This document shows, one piece after another, positions 42,705 to 51,845 of a DNA stretch of 64,000 nt; the stretch's first letter is position 1; each line of letters begins with the position of its first letter. The notes below the pieces were generated by a model. It was given only the letters and a program-made list of their open reading frames with translations. It did not search any database and was not told the origin of the DNA. A program made the position numbers and the translations under genes. Source of the DNA: Salmonella enterica subsp. diarizonae. GTDB lineage: Bacteria; Pseudomonadota; Gammaproteobacteria; Enterobacterales; Enterobacteriaceae. The stretch spans positions 22,901 through 86,900 of the forward strand of contig NZ_VXJV01000015.1 of assembly GCF_008692785.1 (NCBI RefSeq), written 5' to 3'.

Positions 42705-42947
42705 CTACTGGGTACTGGTGGTCGTGGTGGTCGTGGTCCCGGTATTGGAACCATCACCACCGCCGGTTGCCGCTAACGCGACGCCCACCGCCGAACTTAC
42801 GGTGCTAACGCTGGTGGCGGAAGAACTTCCCGCCGATACCGACGTCGCTGCCGACCCTGCCGCTTCACCCACCTGAACGGGGGCCGCCGAGACAGATGTC
42901 ACCGTAAGCGCGGTTATGGCAAAAATGCCATACAGTACTTTTTTCAT
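42705..42947 (-). CDS. yjbE: YjbE, small exported protein of the yjbEFGH operon
   Basis: 80 residues; signal peptide [21 protein letters not shown] and a mature part made almost only of Ala, Gly, Ser, Val and Thr, ending in a seven-Thr run ([10 protein letters not shown]). This matches E. coli YjbE and the GfcA-type threonine-rich first genes of capsule clusters. An ATG one codon upstream is an alternative start. It is the first gene of the operon. Confidence 0.92.
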   Translation of the reverse strand: MKKVLYGIFAITALTVTSVSAAPVQVGEAAGSAATSVSAGSSSATSVSTVSSAVGVALAATGGGDGSNTGTTTTTTTSTQ

Positions 42948-43264
42948 CATAATTTCCCTTCATTGAATGAATGGAGATTTACCCAAAAGAATTTCGGGCG
43001 CTACCGAGTATACACAACCAAAGCAGGCGGATTATGTCCGGGAGAAATAAAGTCGATGTTTTAGGATAATTAAACTTTAAAGAAACAATACACACCTTAT
43101 TTAATTAACAAACAAATAAAATCAATCAGTTAAAATTATATAAAAAGAAGGCGACATCCGTATAATCTGAAAATAACGCAGAGTGATTTTCTGGTTATTG
43201 GTTATTTTAGGATTAAGCTCAATATAAAATTATAGGGGAAAAGACGGACAAGCGGAATTATCTT
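42948..43264. other. yjbE upstream region
   Basis: About 320 bp of AT-rich DNA between yjbE and the pgi terminator, holding the yjbEFGH promoter. TTAGGATAATTAAA at 43061-43074 loosely resembles an RcsAB box (the operon is Rcs-controlled in E. coli), but the match is weak. No gene seen. Confidence 0.45.
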
Positions 43265-43300
43265 ATAAAAAAAGCCGATGTGAATATCGGCTTTTTTATT
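43265..43300. terminator. bidirectional terminator after pgi
   Basis: Stem AGCCGAT / ATCGGCT (43273-43279 with 43286-43292), with T-runs on both sides (TTTTTTATT on plus, TTTTTTTATAAG on minus). Confidence 0.9.
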
Positions 43301-43317
43301 ATCTTATTCTCTTTTTA

Positions 43318-43352
43318 CCGGATGGCGGCGAAGCGCCATCAGGCACGCCAGG
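43318..43352. repeat. REP unit at the 3' end of pgi
   Basis: ACCGGATGGCGGCGAAGCGC and GCGCCATCAGGC form a REP palindrome that reaches into the last codons of pgi. Confidence 0.75.
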
Positions 43353-44988
43353 CTTTATAACGGTTAATCAGACCGTTGGTAGAGCTATCATGGGACGAAA
43401 TAGCTTTATCATCGCCCAGCTCCGGCAGAATACGGTTAGCCAACTGTTTACCCAACTCAACGCCCCACTGGTCGAAAGTAAAGATGTTCAGGATGGCGCC
43501 CTGAGTAAAGATTTTATGCTCATACAGCGCAATCAGCGCGCCCAGGCTGAACGGCGTAATTTCGCGCAGCAGGATAGAGTTGGTCGGGCGGTTGCCTTCA
43601 AACACTTTGAATGGCACAACGTGTTCAAGCTGCGCCGGATCTTTACCCTGATCGCGATATTCCTGCTCAACCACCTCGCGGGATTTACCAAACGCCAGCG
43701 CTTCGGTTTGCGCAAAGAAGTTAGACAGCAGCTTCTGATGATGATCGGATAGCGGGTTATGGGTGATAGCCGGGGCGATAAAATCACACGGCACCATTTT
43801 AGTACCCTGGTGAATCAGTTGATAAAACGCGTGCTGACCGTTGGTGCCTGGTTCGCCCCAGATAATTGGGCCTGTCTGGTAATCCACGGCGTTGCCGTTA
43901 CGGTCCACGTATTTACCGTTGGATTCCATGTTGCCCTGCTGGAAGTAGGCGGCGAAACGGTGCATGTACTGGTCGTACGGCAGAATGGCTTCGGTTTCCG
44001 CGCCGAAGAAATTGTTGTACCAGATGCCAATCAACGCCAACAGAACGGGCAGGTTTTTCTCCGCCGGAGTGGTGGAGAAATGCTTGTCCATTGCATGCGC
44101 GCCGGAAAGCAGCTCGACAAAGTTGTCGAAACCGACGGACAGAATAATGGACAGACCGATGGCAGACCACAGCGAGTAACGACCGCCGACCCAGTCCCAG
44201 AACTCGAACATATTGGCCGTGTCGATACCAAATTCGCCGACCGCTTTGGCGTTGGTGGAGAGCGCAGCAAAGTGTTTCGCCACGTGTTTTTCATCGCCTG
44301 CGGTTTTCAGGAACCAGTCGCGCGCGCTGTGGGCGTTGGTCATGGTTTCCTGCGTGGTGAAGGTTTTCGACGCCACCAGGAACAGAGTCGTTTCCGGGTT
44401 CACTTTTTTCAGCACTTCAGCGATGTGGGTACCATCAACGTTAGAGACGAAGTGCATATTCAGGTGATTTTTATACGGACGCAGCGCTTCGGTCACCATG
44501 AACGGGCCGAGGTCGGAACCGCCGATACCAATGTTCACCACGTCGGTGATGGCCTTACCAGTGTAGCCTTTCCACTGACCGGAGATAATCGCTTCCGAGA
44601 AGGTTTTCATCTTCTCAAGCACGGCGTTCACTTCCGGCATCACATCTTTGCCGTCCACGATGATCGGCGTATTGCTACGGTTACGCAGCGCCACGTGCAG
44701 CACGGCGCGGTCTTCGGTGCGGTTGATCTTCTCGCCGGAGAACATAGATTTAATCGCGCCAGCCAGATCGGTCTCTTTCGCCAGATCCTGTAATTTTGCC
44801 AGCGTCTCTTCGGTGATGCGGTTTTTGGAGAAATCCACCAGCATCAGATCGTCAAAAGTCGCGGAAAACTTAGCGAAACGGTCGCTATCTTTCGCGAAAA
44901 GCTCAGCGATCATAACGTCTTTCATTTCGTCGTAGTGTTTCTGGAGCGCCTGCCAGGCAGAAGTCTGCGTTGGATTGATATTTTTCAT
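43339..44988 (-). CDS. pgi: glucose-6-phosphate isomerase Pgi
   Basis: 549 residues from [16 protein letters not shown] (ATG 44988, E. coli length); the longer frame upstream is not homologous. Converts glucose-6-phosphate and fructose-6-phosphate. Both phosphoglucose isomerase signatures are intact: [15 protein letters not shown] (about 267-281) and the second, around [11 protein letters not shown] (about 513-523). Catalytic Glu and His lie in [15 protein letters not shown]. The 390-bp gap to lysC carries the divergent promoters. Confidence 0.98.
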   Translation of the reverse strand: MKNINPTQTSAWQALQKHYDEMKDVMIAELFAKDSDRFAKFSATFDDLMLVDFSKNRITEETLAKLQDLAKETDLAGAIKSMFSGEKINRTEDRAVLHVALRNRSNTPIIVDGKDVMPEVNAVLEKMKTFSEAIISGQWKGYTGKAITDVVNIGIGGSDLGPFMVTEALRPYKNHLNMHFVSNVDGTHIAEVLKKVNPETTLFLVASKTFTTQETMTNAHSARDWFLKTAGDEKHVAKHFAALSTNAKAVGEFGIDTANMFEFWDWVGGRYSLWSAIGLSIILSVGFDNFVELLSGAHAMDKHFSTTPAEKNLPVLLALIGIWYNNFFGAETEAILPYDQYMHRFAAYFQQGNMESNGKYVDRNGNAVDYQTGPIIWGEPGTNGQHAFYQLIHQGTKMVPCDFIAPAITHNPLSDHHQKLLSNFFAQTEALAFGKSREVVEQEYRDQGKDPAQLEHVVPFKVFEGNRPTNSILLREITPFSLGALIALYEHKIFTQGAILNIFTFDQWGVELGKQLANRILPELGDDKAISSHDSSTNGLINRYKAWRA

Positions 44989-45107
44989 TAGCAATACTCT
45001 TCTGATTTGAGAATTGTGACTGGAGTCGATTGTAACGCCAGTCACAGAAAAGTGTGATTGTTTTAGTGCCGTTGCCCCAGGCACTGTCGAATGAGGATAA
45101 AAAGTAT

Positions 45108-45195
45108 ATACCCTAAATAATTCGAGGTGCAGAAAGGCGGCAAGTGAGTGAGTCTCCGGGCGCACAGATAAGCCAACATACCTACAGACGGGTAT
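45108..45195. repeat. shortened ERIC-like element between pgi and lysC
   Basis: Inverted termini ATACCC...GGGTAT enclose TAATTCGAGGTGCAGAAAGG and GGCGGCAAGTGAGTGAGTC, the left half of the enterobacterial ERIC sequence. The usual centre (AGGAGCTTACATAAGTAAG) is lost, and the whole is 88 bp instead of ~127. Confidence 0.75.
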
Positions 45196-45376
45196 CGTGG
45201 TTATAAGCGCTGTTACTGAGCCTAAACTCAGCATAAAAAATCCGCATAATCCCAACGTTGACAGTCCAGGCCACAACTTTTATTTATAAATACGTTACTT
45301 GCATTTGCGCCTGCACCGGTTTCTGTTCTGCCCTTGTGCCATGGTCGCGTTTTTCATTTCCTGACACGAGGTTGAT

Positions 45377-46726
45377 ATGACAGAGATCGTTGTTTCCAAA
45401 TTTGGCGGTACCAGCGTCGCCGATTTTGCCGCCATGAACCGTAGCGCGGATATCGTACTTGCCGACGCCAATGTTCGTTTAGTCGTGCTTTCCGCTTCTG
45501 CCGGCATCACTAACCTGCTGGTAGCGCTGGCCGAAGGGATGGAGCCCGGCGAACGTTTCGCCACGCTCGACGCCATCCGTAAAATCCAGTTCGATATCCT
45601 TGAGCGTCTGCGTCATCCAAATGTCATTCGCGAAGAGATTGAACGCCTACTGGAAAATATCACTATTCTGGCGGAGGCGGCATCGCTGGCGACATCGGCG
45701 GCCCTGACCGATGAACTGGTCAGCCACGGCGAGCTGATGTCTACCCTGCTATTTGTTGAGATCCTGCGTGAACGCGATGTGCAGGCCCACTGGTTCGACG
45801 TGCGCAAAGTGATGCGTACCAGCGCTCGCTTTGGCCGTGCGGAACCGGACGTCACAGCGCTTGCGGAACTGGCCGCGCAGCAGTTGCTCCCGCGCCTGAG
45901 CGAAACGTTGGTCATTACTCAGGGCTTTATCGGCAGTGAAAGCAAAGGCCGCACCACGACGTTAGGACGCGGCGGCAGCGACTATACGGCAGCATTGCTG
46001 GCTGAAGCGCTCCATGCCGCGCGGGTTGATATCTGGACAGATGTGCCCGGTATTTACACCACCGACCCGCGCGTAGTGCCTGTCGCGCAGCGAATTGATG
46101 AAATCGACTTTGAAGAAGCGGCGGAGATGGCAACCTTCGGCGCAAAAGTGCTGCATCCAGCCACCTTGCTCCCGGCCGTGCGCAGCGATATCCCGGTCTT
46201 CGTTGGCTCCAGTAAAGATCCGCAAGCGGGCGGTACGCTGGTGTGCAATAAAACCCAAAACCCGCCGCTGTTCCGTGCGCTGGCGCTGCGCCGCAATCAA
46301 ACGCTATTGACTCTGCACAGCCTGAATATGCTGCATTCGCGAGGTTTCCTGGCCGAAGTGTTCGGCATTCTGGCGCGGCATAATATTTCGGTGGATCTGA
46401 TTACCACTTCGGAGGTGAGCATCGCGCTAACGCTGGATACTACCGGCTCCACCTCCACGGGCGATACGTTACTGACACAATCCTTATTGATGGAGCTTTC
46501 CGCACTGTGTCGGGTAGAAGTCGAAGAAGGACTGGCGCTGGTCGCGCTGATTGGCAACAACCTGTCAAAAGCTTGCGGCGTTGGTAAAGAGGTGTTCGGC
46601 GTCCTGGAACCGTTCAACATTCGCATGATTTGTTACGGCGCCTCCAGCCACAATCTGTGCTTCCTCGTGCCGGGAGACGATGCCGAGCAGGTGGTACAGA
46701 AGCTACATCATAACTTATTTGAATAA
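45377..46726 (+). CDS. lysC: lysine-sensitive aspartokinase III (LysC)
   Basis: 449 residues, E. coli length. Phosphorylates aspartate at the head of the Lys/Thr/Met pathway. The kinase domain carries KFGGTSVADFAAM (8-20), GRGGSDYTAALLAEAL (about 198-213) and DVPGIYTTDPRVVP; two C-terminal ACT domains (from about 310) bind lysine. The ribosome binding site is ACGAGG before ATG 45377. The last ~60 nt of the leader align with the E. coli lysC leader, but the lysine riboswitch that precedes it in E. coli is not recognisable here. Confidence 0.97.
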   Translation: MTEIVVSKFGGTSVADFAAMNRSADIVLADANVRLVVLSASAGITNLLVALAEGMEPGERFATLDAIRKIQFDILERLRHPNVIREEIERLLENITILAEAASLATSAALTDELVSHGELMSTLLFVEILRERDVQAHWFDVRKVMRTSARFGRAEPDVTALAELAAQQLLPRLSETLVITQGFIGSESKGRTTTLGRGGSDYTAALLAEALHAARVDIWTDVPGIYTTDPRVVPVAQRIDEIDFEEAAEMATFGAKVLHPATLLPAVRSDIPVFVGSSKDPQAGGTLVCNKTQNPPLFRALALRRNQTLLTLHSLNMLHSRGFLAEVFGILARHNISVDLITTSEVSIALTLDTTGSTSTGDTLLTQSLLMELSALCRVEVEEGLALVALIGNNLSKACGVGKEVFGVLEPFNIRMICYGASSHNLCFLVPGDDAEQVVQKLHHNLFE

Positions 46727-46849
46727 TCGCCCTGACACGACAGCGGGTGAGCGCTATCAGACAATACGCTGCCGGATGGCGATGTAAGCGCCTTATCCGG
46801 CCTGTCATGTGCCCATAGTGGATCATGAGCATAACTTATTTGAATAATC
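46709..46849. repeat. 20-bp direct repeat of the lysC 3' end around a REP unit
   Basis: CATAACTTATTTGAATAATC occurs at 46709-46728, where it encodes the last codons and stop of lysC, and again at 46830-46849. Between the copies lies a REP palindrome (GCCGGATGGCGATGTAAGCG with CCTTATCCGGC, 46770-46801). The arrangement looks like a short duplication made together with the REP unit. Confidence 0.85.
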
Positions 46850-46880
46850 TTCCTTCACGCGATAAACCATAACATTGCGT

Positions 46881-47096
46881 ATTACACACTATCCACCTTT
46901 ACCCCCCTGTTGGTCCGTGGGTCGCGACACTATTGATGTTGTTATGTTCGGTATGAGCGTCCATCTTAACGTTGACGGCTTTAAACGCGTGCTCTCCCGC
47001 CCAGCCCCGGTCGCCGCAGGGATATTCCTGCACTATCTGGTGATGTTGCTCGCGGCATGGCTGCTGGCATTGCTGTTCAGGATGCCTGATTGTTGA
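46881..47096 (+). pseudogene. remnant of a bile acid:sodium symporter family (PanS-like) transporter
   Basis: About 60 codons are recognisable. The frame reading [10 protein letters not shown] up to 46941 continues in another frame as [20 protein letters not shown] and [17 protein letters not shown], so one base is missing at 46942-46943. Together they give the conserved N-terminal block of BASS-family transporters (pattern TPLLMLIMFGMG...F.R.L..P). A stop at 47094 ends it; a full-length member has about 300 residues, so both ends are lost. No start or ribosome binding site is left. It is therefore a decayed gene, not a small protein. Confidence 0.7.
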
Positions 47097-47130
47097 AAAA
47101 TCGGGCGAAACGGCAAAGGAAAATTAAAAT

Positions 47131-47165
47131 ATTGCCGGGTGGCGCAAGCTTACCCGGCCTACACG
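47131..47165. repeat. REP unit before yjbD
   Basis: TATTGCCGGGTGGCGCAAGC and TTACCCGGCCTACA form one REP palindrome. Confidence 0.8.
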
Positions 47166-47224
47166 CTATCCGCCCGTTCCGTATTGCCGTAGACTAAATG
47201 CATCGGCTAACTGAGGGCACCCGT

Positions 47225-47497
47225 ATGGCACTCCCCCGCATTACCCAAAAAGAGATGACCGAGCGCGAACAACGCGAACTGAAAACGTTGCTGGACCGCG
47301 CCCGTATTGCGCACGGTCGTCCGCTGACCAATTCTGAGACCAACAGCGTAAAAAAGGAGTACATCGATAAGCTGATGGCGCTGCGTGAGGCTGAAGCGAA
47401 AAAAGCCCGCCAGTTGAAGAAAAAGCAGGCGTATAAACCCGATACGGAAGCGTCATTCTCCTGGTCGGCAAATACGCCGACGCGCGGCAGACGTTAA
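47225..47497 (+). CDS. yjbD: YjbD, DUF3811 family protein
   Basis: 90 residues from [24 protein letters not shown] lies 8 nt upstream and the E. coli start is the same. Highly charged and helical, ending in a basic tail ([13 protein letters not shown] ... TRGRR). Function unknown; the basic helix suggests nucleic acid contact, but that is only inference. It converges on rluF, and the two stop codons share four bases (TTAA). Confidence 0.9.
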   Translation: MALPRITQKEMTEREQRELKTLLDRARIAHGRPLTNSETNSVKKEYIDKLMALREAEAKKARQLKKKQAYKPDTEASFSWSANTPTRGRR

Positions 47498-48363
47498 CGT
47501 CCTTTCTTCTTTCTTCCCGGCGAGGTAAAGCGTTTACCGCTCGATGCCGGGCGCGCTTTATCATTGCTTTTTTCGATCGCAACGACCGGACGCTTAATGC
47601 CCGCAGTTTTCGGCTTCGCTTTGGTTTTTGTTTTGGCTTCGGAAGAAGAACGCTCAATCAATTTAAACAGATCGATCAGCTCATCGTCCGTCAGATCGCG
47701 CCACTCGCCCAGCGGAATCCCGCTCAGGCTGACGTTCATAATGCGCGTACGCTCCAGCTTCTTCACTTCATAACCAAAGTGTTCACACATACGACGGATC
47801 TGACGATTTAGCCCCTGCACCAGGATGATGCGAAAGACAAACGGCGCCTCTTTTTTCACCTTACATTTTTTGGTGACAGTACCAATAATCGGTACACCCG
47901 CGCCCATACCACGAATAAACTCGTCGGTAACGGGTTTATCCACCGTCACCAGATACTCTTTTTCATGATCGTTACCGGCACGCAGAATCTTATTGACCAG
48001 ATCGCCGTGGTTAGTCAGAAATATCAGCCCCTGCGAATCCTTATCCAGACGGCCAATCGGGAAGATACGTTTGCTGTGGTTCACAAAATCGACGATGTTG
48101 TCGCGCTCGCCGTCTTCAGTGGTACTGACAATGCCAACCGGTTTATTCAGCGCAATCAGCACTAAATCATCCGCTTCTCGCGGCTCAATCAACCGACCAT
48201 TTACTTTAACAACATCCCCAGCGACCACCTGATCGCCAATAGCGGCGCGTTTGCCGTTGATAAAAACGTTGCCCTGTTCGATAAAGCGGTCCGCCTCGCG
48301 ACGTGAACAGATGCCGCTTTCACTGATATATTTATTAAGTCGGGTAGATGTGTCGGTCAGCAT
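47494..48363 (-). CDS. rluF: 23S rRNA pseudouridine synthase RluF
   Basis: 289 residues from [17 protein letters not shown] (E. coli start region; 290 residues there). An S4-like RNA-binding domain (about 7-65) is followed by the RsuA-family catalytic domain with the nucleophile Asp in [20 protein letters not shown] (about 103-122, quoted at its limit) and the Arg/Leu motif [18 protein letters not shown] Lys/Ala/Pro-rich basic tail (about 240-289) follows. It makes pseudouridine 2604 in 23S rRNA (also tRNA-Tyr position 35 in E. coli). It lies 47 nt downstream of the DUF2058 gene. Confidence 0.95.
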   Translation of the reverse strand: MLTDTSTRLNKYISESGICSRREADRFIEQGNVFINGKRAAIGDQVVAGDVVKVNGRLIEPREADDLVLIALNKPVGIVSTTEDGERDNIVDFVNHSKRIFPIGRLDKDSQGLIFLTNHGDLVNKILRAGNDHEKEYLVTVDKPVTDEFIRGMGAGVPIIGTVTKKCKVKKEAPFVFRIILVQGLNRQIRRMCEHFGYEVKKLERTRIMNVSLSGIPLGEWRDLTDDELIDLFKLIERSSSEAKTKTKAKPKTAGIKRPVVAIEKSNDKARPASSGKRFTSPGRKKKGR

Positions 48364-48410
48364 ATTTACTCTCTGAGAAATTTTTTCTACATAAACATTG
48401 GTAATGTGAC

Positions 48411-48950
48411 TTACCACATCAAATCGTCGGGAACTTTAAAATCGGCATACGGATCATCTTCGTCCTGCTCTTCCTGACTCAGCGCACTGTTTACGACAAT
48501 ACTGTCCGCATCTCGTTGTGCAATTTTATCGGCGACGCTCGCGGGAATAATCGCATATTCACATTCCCCGCTATTCTCGATAACCAGACGCGCAATCGCG
48601 AGACGACCATTAATCAGTTGCGTCTGGGTGAGCTTATCCACGTCTATTTTTTTGATGACGTTATTATCTGTGAAGTTAAAACCAATATCGCCTTTAGATA
48701 CATTGATTCTATTCATTTCAATGAGTTGCTTAACCTGAGCTTTAAACTCTTTCGCTAAAACCGCTTGTTTTTGCTGATCACTGAGTTGTTTATCACGCTC
48801 AAGTTGCGCCTTTTTATTTTCTTCCACCGCCTCTCTGGCCTCACGAGCCTGAACGCGTGATTTTTTAGCCGTGCGTTGGACTTTGGCCATTTTTTTACTG
48901 GTCACTAATCCCGCTTGTAACAGTTGCTCTTGTAAGGTCAGTTTTGCCAT
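48411..48950 (-). CDS. YaiL-like DUF2058 family protein
   Basis: 179 residues, starting [20 protein letters not shown] and ending [17 protein letters not shown], aligned end to end with E. coli YaiL (179 residues). The N-terminal half is a basic, Ala/Lys/Arg-rich coiled coil ([19 protein letters not shown]). The C-terminal half is a compact domain ([21 protein letters not shown]) with an acidic tail. E. coli yaiL lies elsewhere on the chromosome, so this is either a second family member or a relocated one. Function unknown; a nucleoid or ribosome-associated role is speculation. It probably shares a transcript with rluF. Confidence 0.9.
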   Translation of the reverse strand: MAKLTLQEQLLQAGLVTSKKMAKVQRTAKKSRVQAREAREAVEENKKAQLERDKQLSDQQKQAVLAKEFKAQVKQLIEMNRINVSKGDIGFNFTDNNVIKKIDVDKLTQTQLINGRLAIARLVIENSGECEYAIIPASVADKIAQRDADSIVVNSALSQEEQDEDDPYADFKVPDDLMW

Positions 48951-49168
48951 TTTCGTCTCTAAACTCGTTAAATAATTTTGCGGATTATACCTGTAATTTT
49001 TCAGGCTATACCAGATGACAGATCTGGCCTGGTTTCACTTTTAGCGTCCCTGCGCTTCGCATGCTTTGCCCGTAACACGCGCAACATCATGAGCCATGTC
49101 AGTAAGGCAATAAATGGATAATGGTAGCATTATTGCGTTTTGACATTTCCTGATGATGTGGAGAAGTA

Positions 49169-49858
49169 ATGGAACTGCTTTTATTAAGTAACTCGACGCT
49201 GCCGGGTAAAGCCTGGCTGGAACACGCTCTGCCGCTGATAGCGAATCAGTTGAACGGTCGACGCTCAGCCGTGTTTATTCCGTTTGCCGGGGTCACGCAA
49301 ACATGGGATGAGTACACGGATAAAACCGCAGAGGTGCTTGCGCCATTAGGCATAAACGTCACAGGGATTCATCGTGTCGCCGATCCGCTTGCGGCGATTG
49401 AGAAAGCGGAAATCATTATTGTCGGCGGCGGAAATACCTTCCAGCTACTGAAAGAATCGCGTGAACGCGGGCTGCTGGCGCCGGTGGCGGACAGGGTAAA
49501 ACGCGGTGCGCTGTATATCGGCTGGAGCGCGGGCGCCAATTTTGCCTGCCCGACTATCCGCACGACTAACGATATGCCGATCGTCGATCCAAACGGTTTC
49601 GACGCGCTGGATCTGTTCCCGCTGCAAATTAATCCTCACTTCACTAACGCCTTGCCGGAAGGCCATAAGGGCGAGACCCGCGAGCAGCGTATTCGTGAAC
49701 TGCTGGTGGTCGCGCCGGAACTGACAGTGATTGGTTTGCCGGAAGGTAACTGGATTCAGGTGAGCAACGGCCAGGCGGTTCTCGGCGGCCCGAATACCAC
49801 CTGGGTGTTTAAAGCGGGCGAAGAGGCAGTGGCGCTGGAGGCGGGTCATCGCTTTTAA
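49169..49858 (+). CDS. pepE: peptidase E (alpha-aspartyl dipeptidase)
   Basis: 229 residues, the length of the well-studied Salmonella enzyme. The S51 peptidase cleaves only dipeptides with N-terminal Asp. The nucleophile Ser120 sits in the elbow [13 protein letters not shown], the His in the INPHFTN segment and the third catalytic acid in PEGNW. Cytoplasmic, single-gene unit; TGTGGAGAAG precedes ATG 49169. A REP pair separates it from convergent yjbB. Confidence 0.97.
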   Translation: MELLLLSNSTLPGKAWLEHALPLIANQLNGRRSAVFIPFAGVTQTWDEYTDKTAEVLAPLGINVTGIHRVADPLAAIEKAEIIIVGGGNTFQLLKESRERGLLAPVADRVKRGALYIGWSAGANFACPTIRTTNDMPIVDPNGFDALDLFPLQINPHFTNALPEGHKGETREQRIRELLVVAPELTVIGLPEGNWIQVSNGQAVLGGPNTTWVFKAGEEAVALEAGHRF

Positions 49859-49870
49859 TCCCTGGCCACA

Positions 49871-49943
49871 TTGAATGCCGGATGGCGGGCCTACACGCAT
49901 GTTCTCCGTAGACCAGAAGACGTTTACGCCGCCATCCGGCATT
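49871..49943. repeat. REP/BIME pair between pepE and yjbB
   Basis: ATGCCGGATGGCGGGCCTAC and the inverted ACGCCGCCATCCGGCAT bracket 35 bp in the gap between convergent genes. Confidence 0.88.
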
Positions 49944-49947
49944 TCAC

Positions 49948-51579
49948 TTAATAATCGCCCCGTTCCTCGTCCTGATCCGGCTGTTCCAGTACGCTATAGG
50001 CGACCGAACAGAACAGTGAGTTAAGACGCTTCATATCGCCCAGAAGCCCTAAATGGAGCGAGCTGGTTTCAATGCTTTGCACGTTCTGCTGGTGCAGGCG
50101 GTCGACATGCGCATGTGAGTATCGGCGATTAAGTATACGGAAGCGATGTTTACTGCGGCGCAACCGACGGGCGCTGGTGACATCGCCGGAGAAAAAGACC
50201 GACATCGCCAGTTGCAGATTACTGAGCAGTTGATCGTAAAGCGCATCCAGTTCTTTCAATCCTTCTTCTGAAAATGCCCGACGCGCCGCCAGCGACTTGT
50301 CGGCAATCTCACTGCCCATTCGCTCGATAATATCCGACGCCTGTTCGAGGTTCAGGGCCATCTCGATAATCTCCGCCCACCGGCGGGACTCCTCCGCCGC
50401 CAGCTCGTCTTTCGGCATTCGCGCCAGATAAAGCTTAATCGCGGTGTAGAGCACGTTAACGTCATCCGCCAGCTTGCGCAGCGCTTTCTCTTCACGCGGC
50501 TCGCCGTGCATGACCTTTTTTAGCCCTTCCATCATCTGTTCCATCGCATCGCCAATGCGCAACACCTCACGGGCAGCATTAGCCAGCGCCAACGTTGGCG
50601 TATCCAGCGCGCTGACATCCAGATGTTTCGGCTTCAGATGGGTATCCAGTTCAGGCTCATCACGAATAATCCGTTTACAAAAACGCGCCATCAGCTCGGC
50701 AAATGGAACCATCGCCAGGCAGCGCACCAGGTTATAGAAAACGTGGAAATAGATCACCAGCTCTGATTTCGGTAGCGGCAGCTCATCCATCAGATTCGCT
50801 AGCGGATGGACAAACGGTAGGATGACCAGGCTGCCGATCAATTTGAACAATAGGCTGCCGAGCGCCACGCGACGCGCGGCAGCATTGGCGGCGCTGTTAT
50901 TAAGCATCGCCAGCAGCCCCGATCCCAGGTTGGCACCGATAACCAGACACAACGCGACCGGGAACGATATAATCCCCGCTGCCGTCAGGGTTGCCGTCAG
51001 CAACACCGCCGCCAGGCTGGAATAACTGATAATGGCGAACATCGCGCCAATCAGCGCATCCAGCATAATGTCGCCCGTCAGCGACGCGAAAATTACCTGC
51101 ACGCCATTAGCTTGAGTGATCGGCGTCACCGCCTGCACAATCAGCTCCAGCGCCAGTAGAATCAGGCCAAGCCCGATACCGACGCGACCAAGCTGTCCGG
51201 CGCGGGACTGCTTACGTCCCAAAAAGAAGATCACGCCAATAAAAATTAGTAGCGGCGATAGCCACGACAAATCAAAGGTGAGAATACGCGCCATTAGCGC
51301 AGTACCCACATCGGCGCCCAACACAATCACCAGCGCTGGCGTCAGGGCGACAAGATCCTGGGCGACAAACGACGTTACCAATAAGGTGGTGGCGTTACTG
51401 CTTTGTACCAGCGCGGTAACACCGATACCCGCACAAAAGGCGAGCGGTTTCTTTTCCACACTGCGGCTGAGAACAGTGCGCAGACGCGCGCCAAACACGC
51501 GCATTACGCCAGTACGAACGATATGTGTTCCCCACACCAACAGCGCAACGGCAGAAAGTAGATGGAGCAAAGTTAACAC
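49948..51579 (-). CDS. yjbB: YjbB, Na/Pi cotransporter family phosphate exporter
   Basis: 543 residues. The N-terminal half holds two inverted Na/Pi (PF02690) repeats; the repeat hallmark QSSNATTLLVTSFVA (about 59-73) is echoed by SYSSLAAVLLTATLTAAG (about 185-202). The C-terminal half (about 340-520) is a PhoU-like helical domain (EMALNLEQASDIIERMGSEI). E. coli YjbB exports phosphate when internal levels are high. The PhoU-like tail probably senses or gates transport. Intact, with its own promoter toward metH. Confidence 0.93.
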   Translation of the reverse strand: MLTLLHLLSAVALLVWGTHIVRTGVMRVFGARLRTVLSRSVEKKPLAFCAGIGVTALVQSSNATTLLVTSFVAQDLVALTPALVIVLGADVGTALMARILTFDLSWLSPLLIFIGVIFFLGRKQSRAGQLGRVGIGLGLILLALELIVQAVTPITQANGVQVIFASLTGDIMLDALIGAMFAIISYSSLAAVLLTATLTAAGIISFPVALCLVIGANLGSGLLAMLNNSAANAAARRVALGSLLFKLIGSLVILPFVHPLANLMDELPLPKSELVIYFHVFYNLVRCLAMVPFAELMARFCKRIIRDEPELDTHLKPKHLDVSALDTPTLALANAAREVLRIGDAMEQMMEGLKKVMHGEPREEKALRKLADDVNVLYTAIKLYLARMPKDELAAEESRRWAEIIEMALNLEQASDIIERMGSEIADKSLAARRAFSEEGLKELDALYDQLLSNLQLAMSVFFSGDVTSARRLRRSKHRFRILNRRYSHAHVDRLHQQNVQSIETSSLHLGLLGDMKRLNSLFCSVAYSVLEQPDQDEERGDY

Positions 51580-51637
51580 GGCGTCAGGTTCTCCTTATCG
51601 TTATACGTTTTCCTGAAGCTCACTTGCGATAAATTGC

Positions 51638-51745
51638 CTGATGGCGCACAGCGTTAAGGCCTACTTGCATTGCCCGTCACCGGGCTTACTATGCGCAATA
51701 CCATAAGCTGGATAAGGCGTTTACGCCGCCATCCGGCAAATTCAG
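51638..51745. repeat. REP/BIME cluster between yjbB and metH
   Basis: GCCTGATGGCGCACAGCG, GCCCGTCACCGGGCTTAC, CTGGATAAGGCG and ACGCCGCCATCCGGCA, several REP units in alternating orientation. Confidence 0.85.
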
Positions 51746-51845
51746 CGTAGAGCCTTCCTTCAGTATAAGGGTTTAATTGTAAGAAAGAGACAGGACGCTC
51801 AACGAACGTCCTGTGAGTTGTAAGGAAAAGTGACGATTTTATGAA

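Noticed and set aside
43759..44793. 344-codon frame antisense to pgi
   Set aside because: It lies wholly within pgi, whose protein is unambiguous; long antisense frames are usual in GC-rich, codon-biased genes.
46875..47096. Treating the 73-codon frame after lysC as a small membrane protein gene
   Set aside because: Only the part after 46943 is homologous to BASS transporters and the preceding homologous codons are in another frame, so it is a pseudogene fragment.
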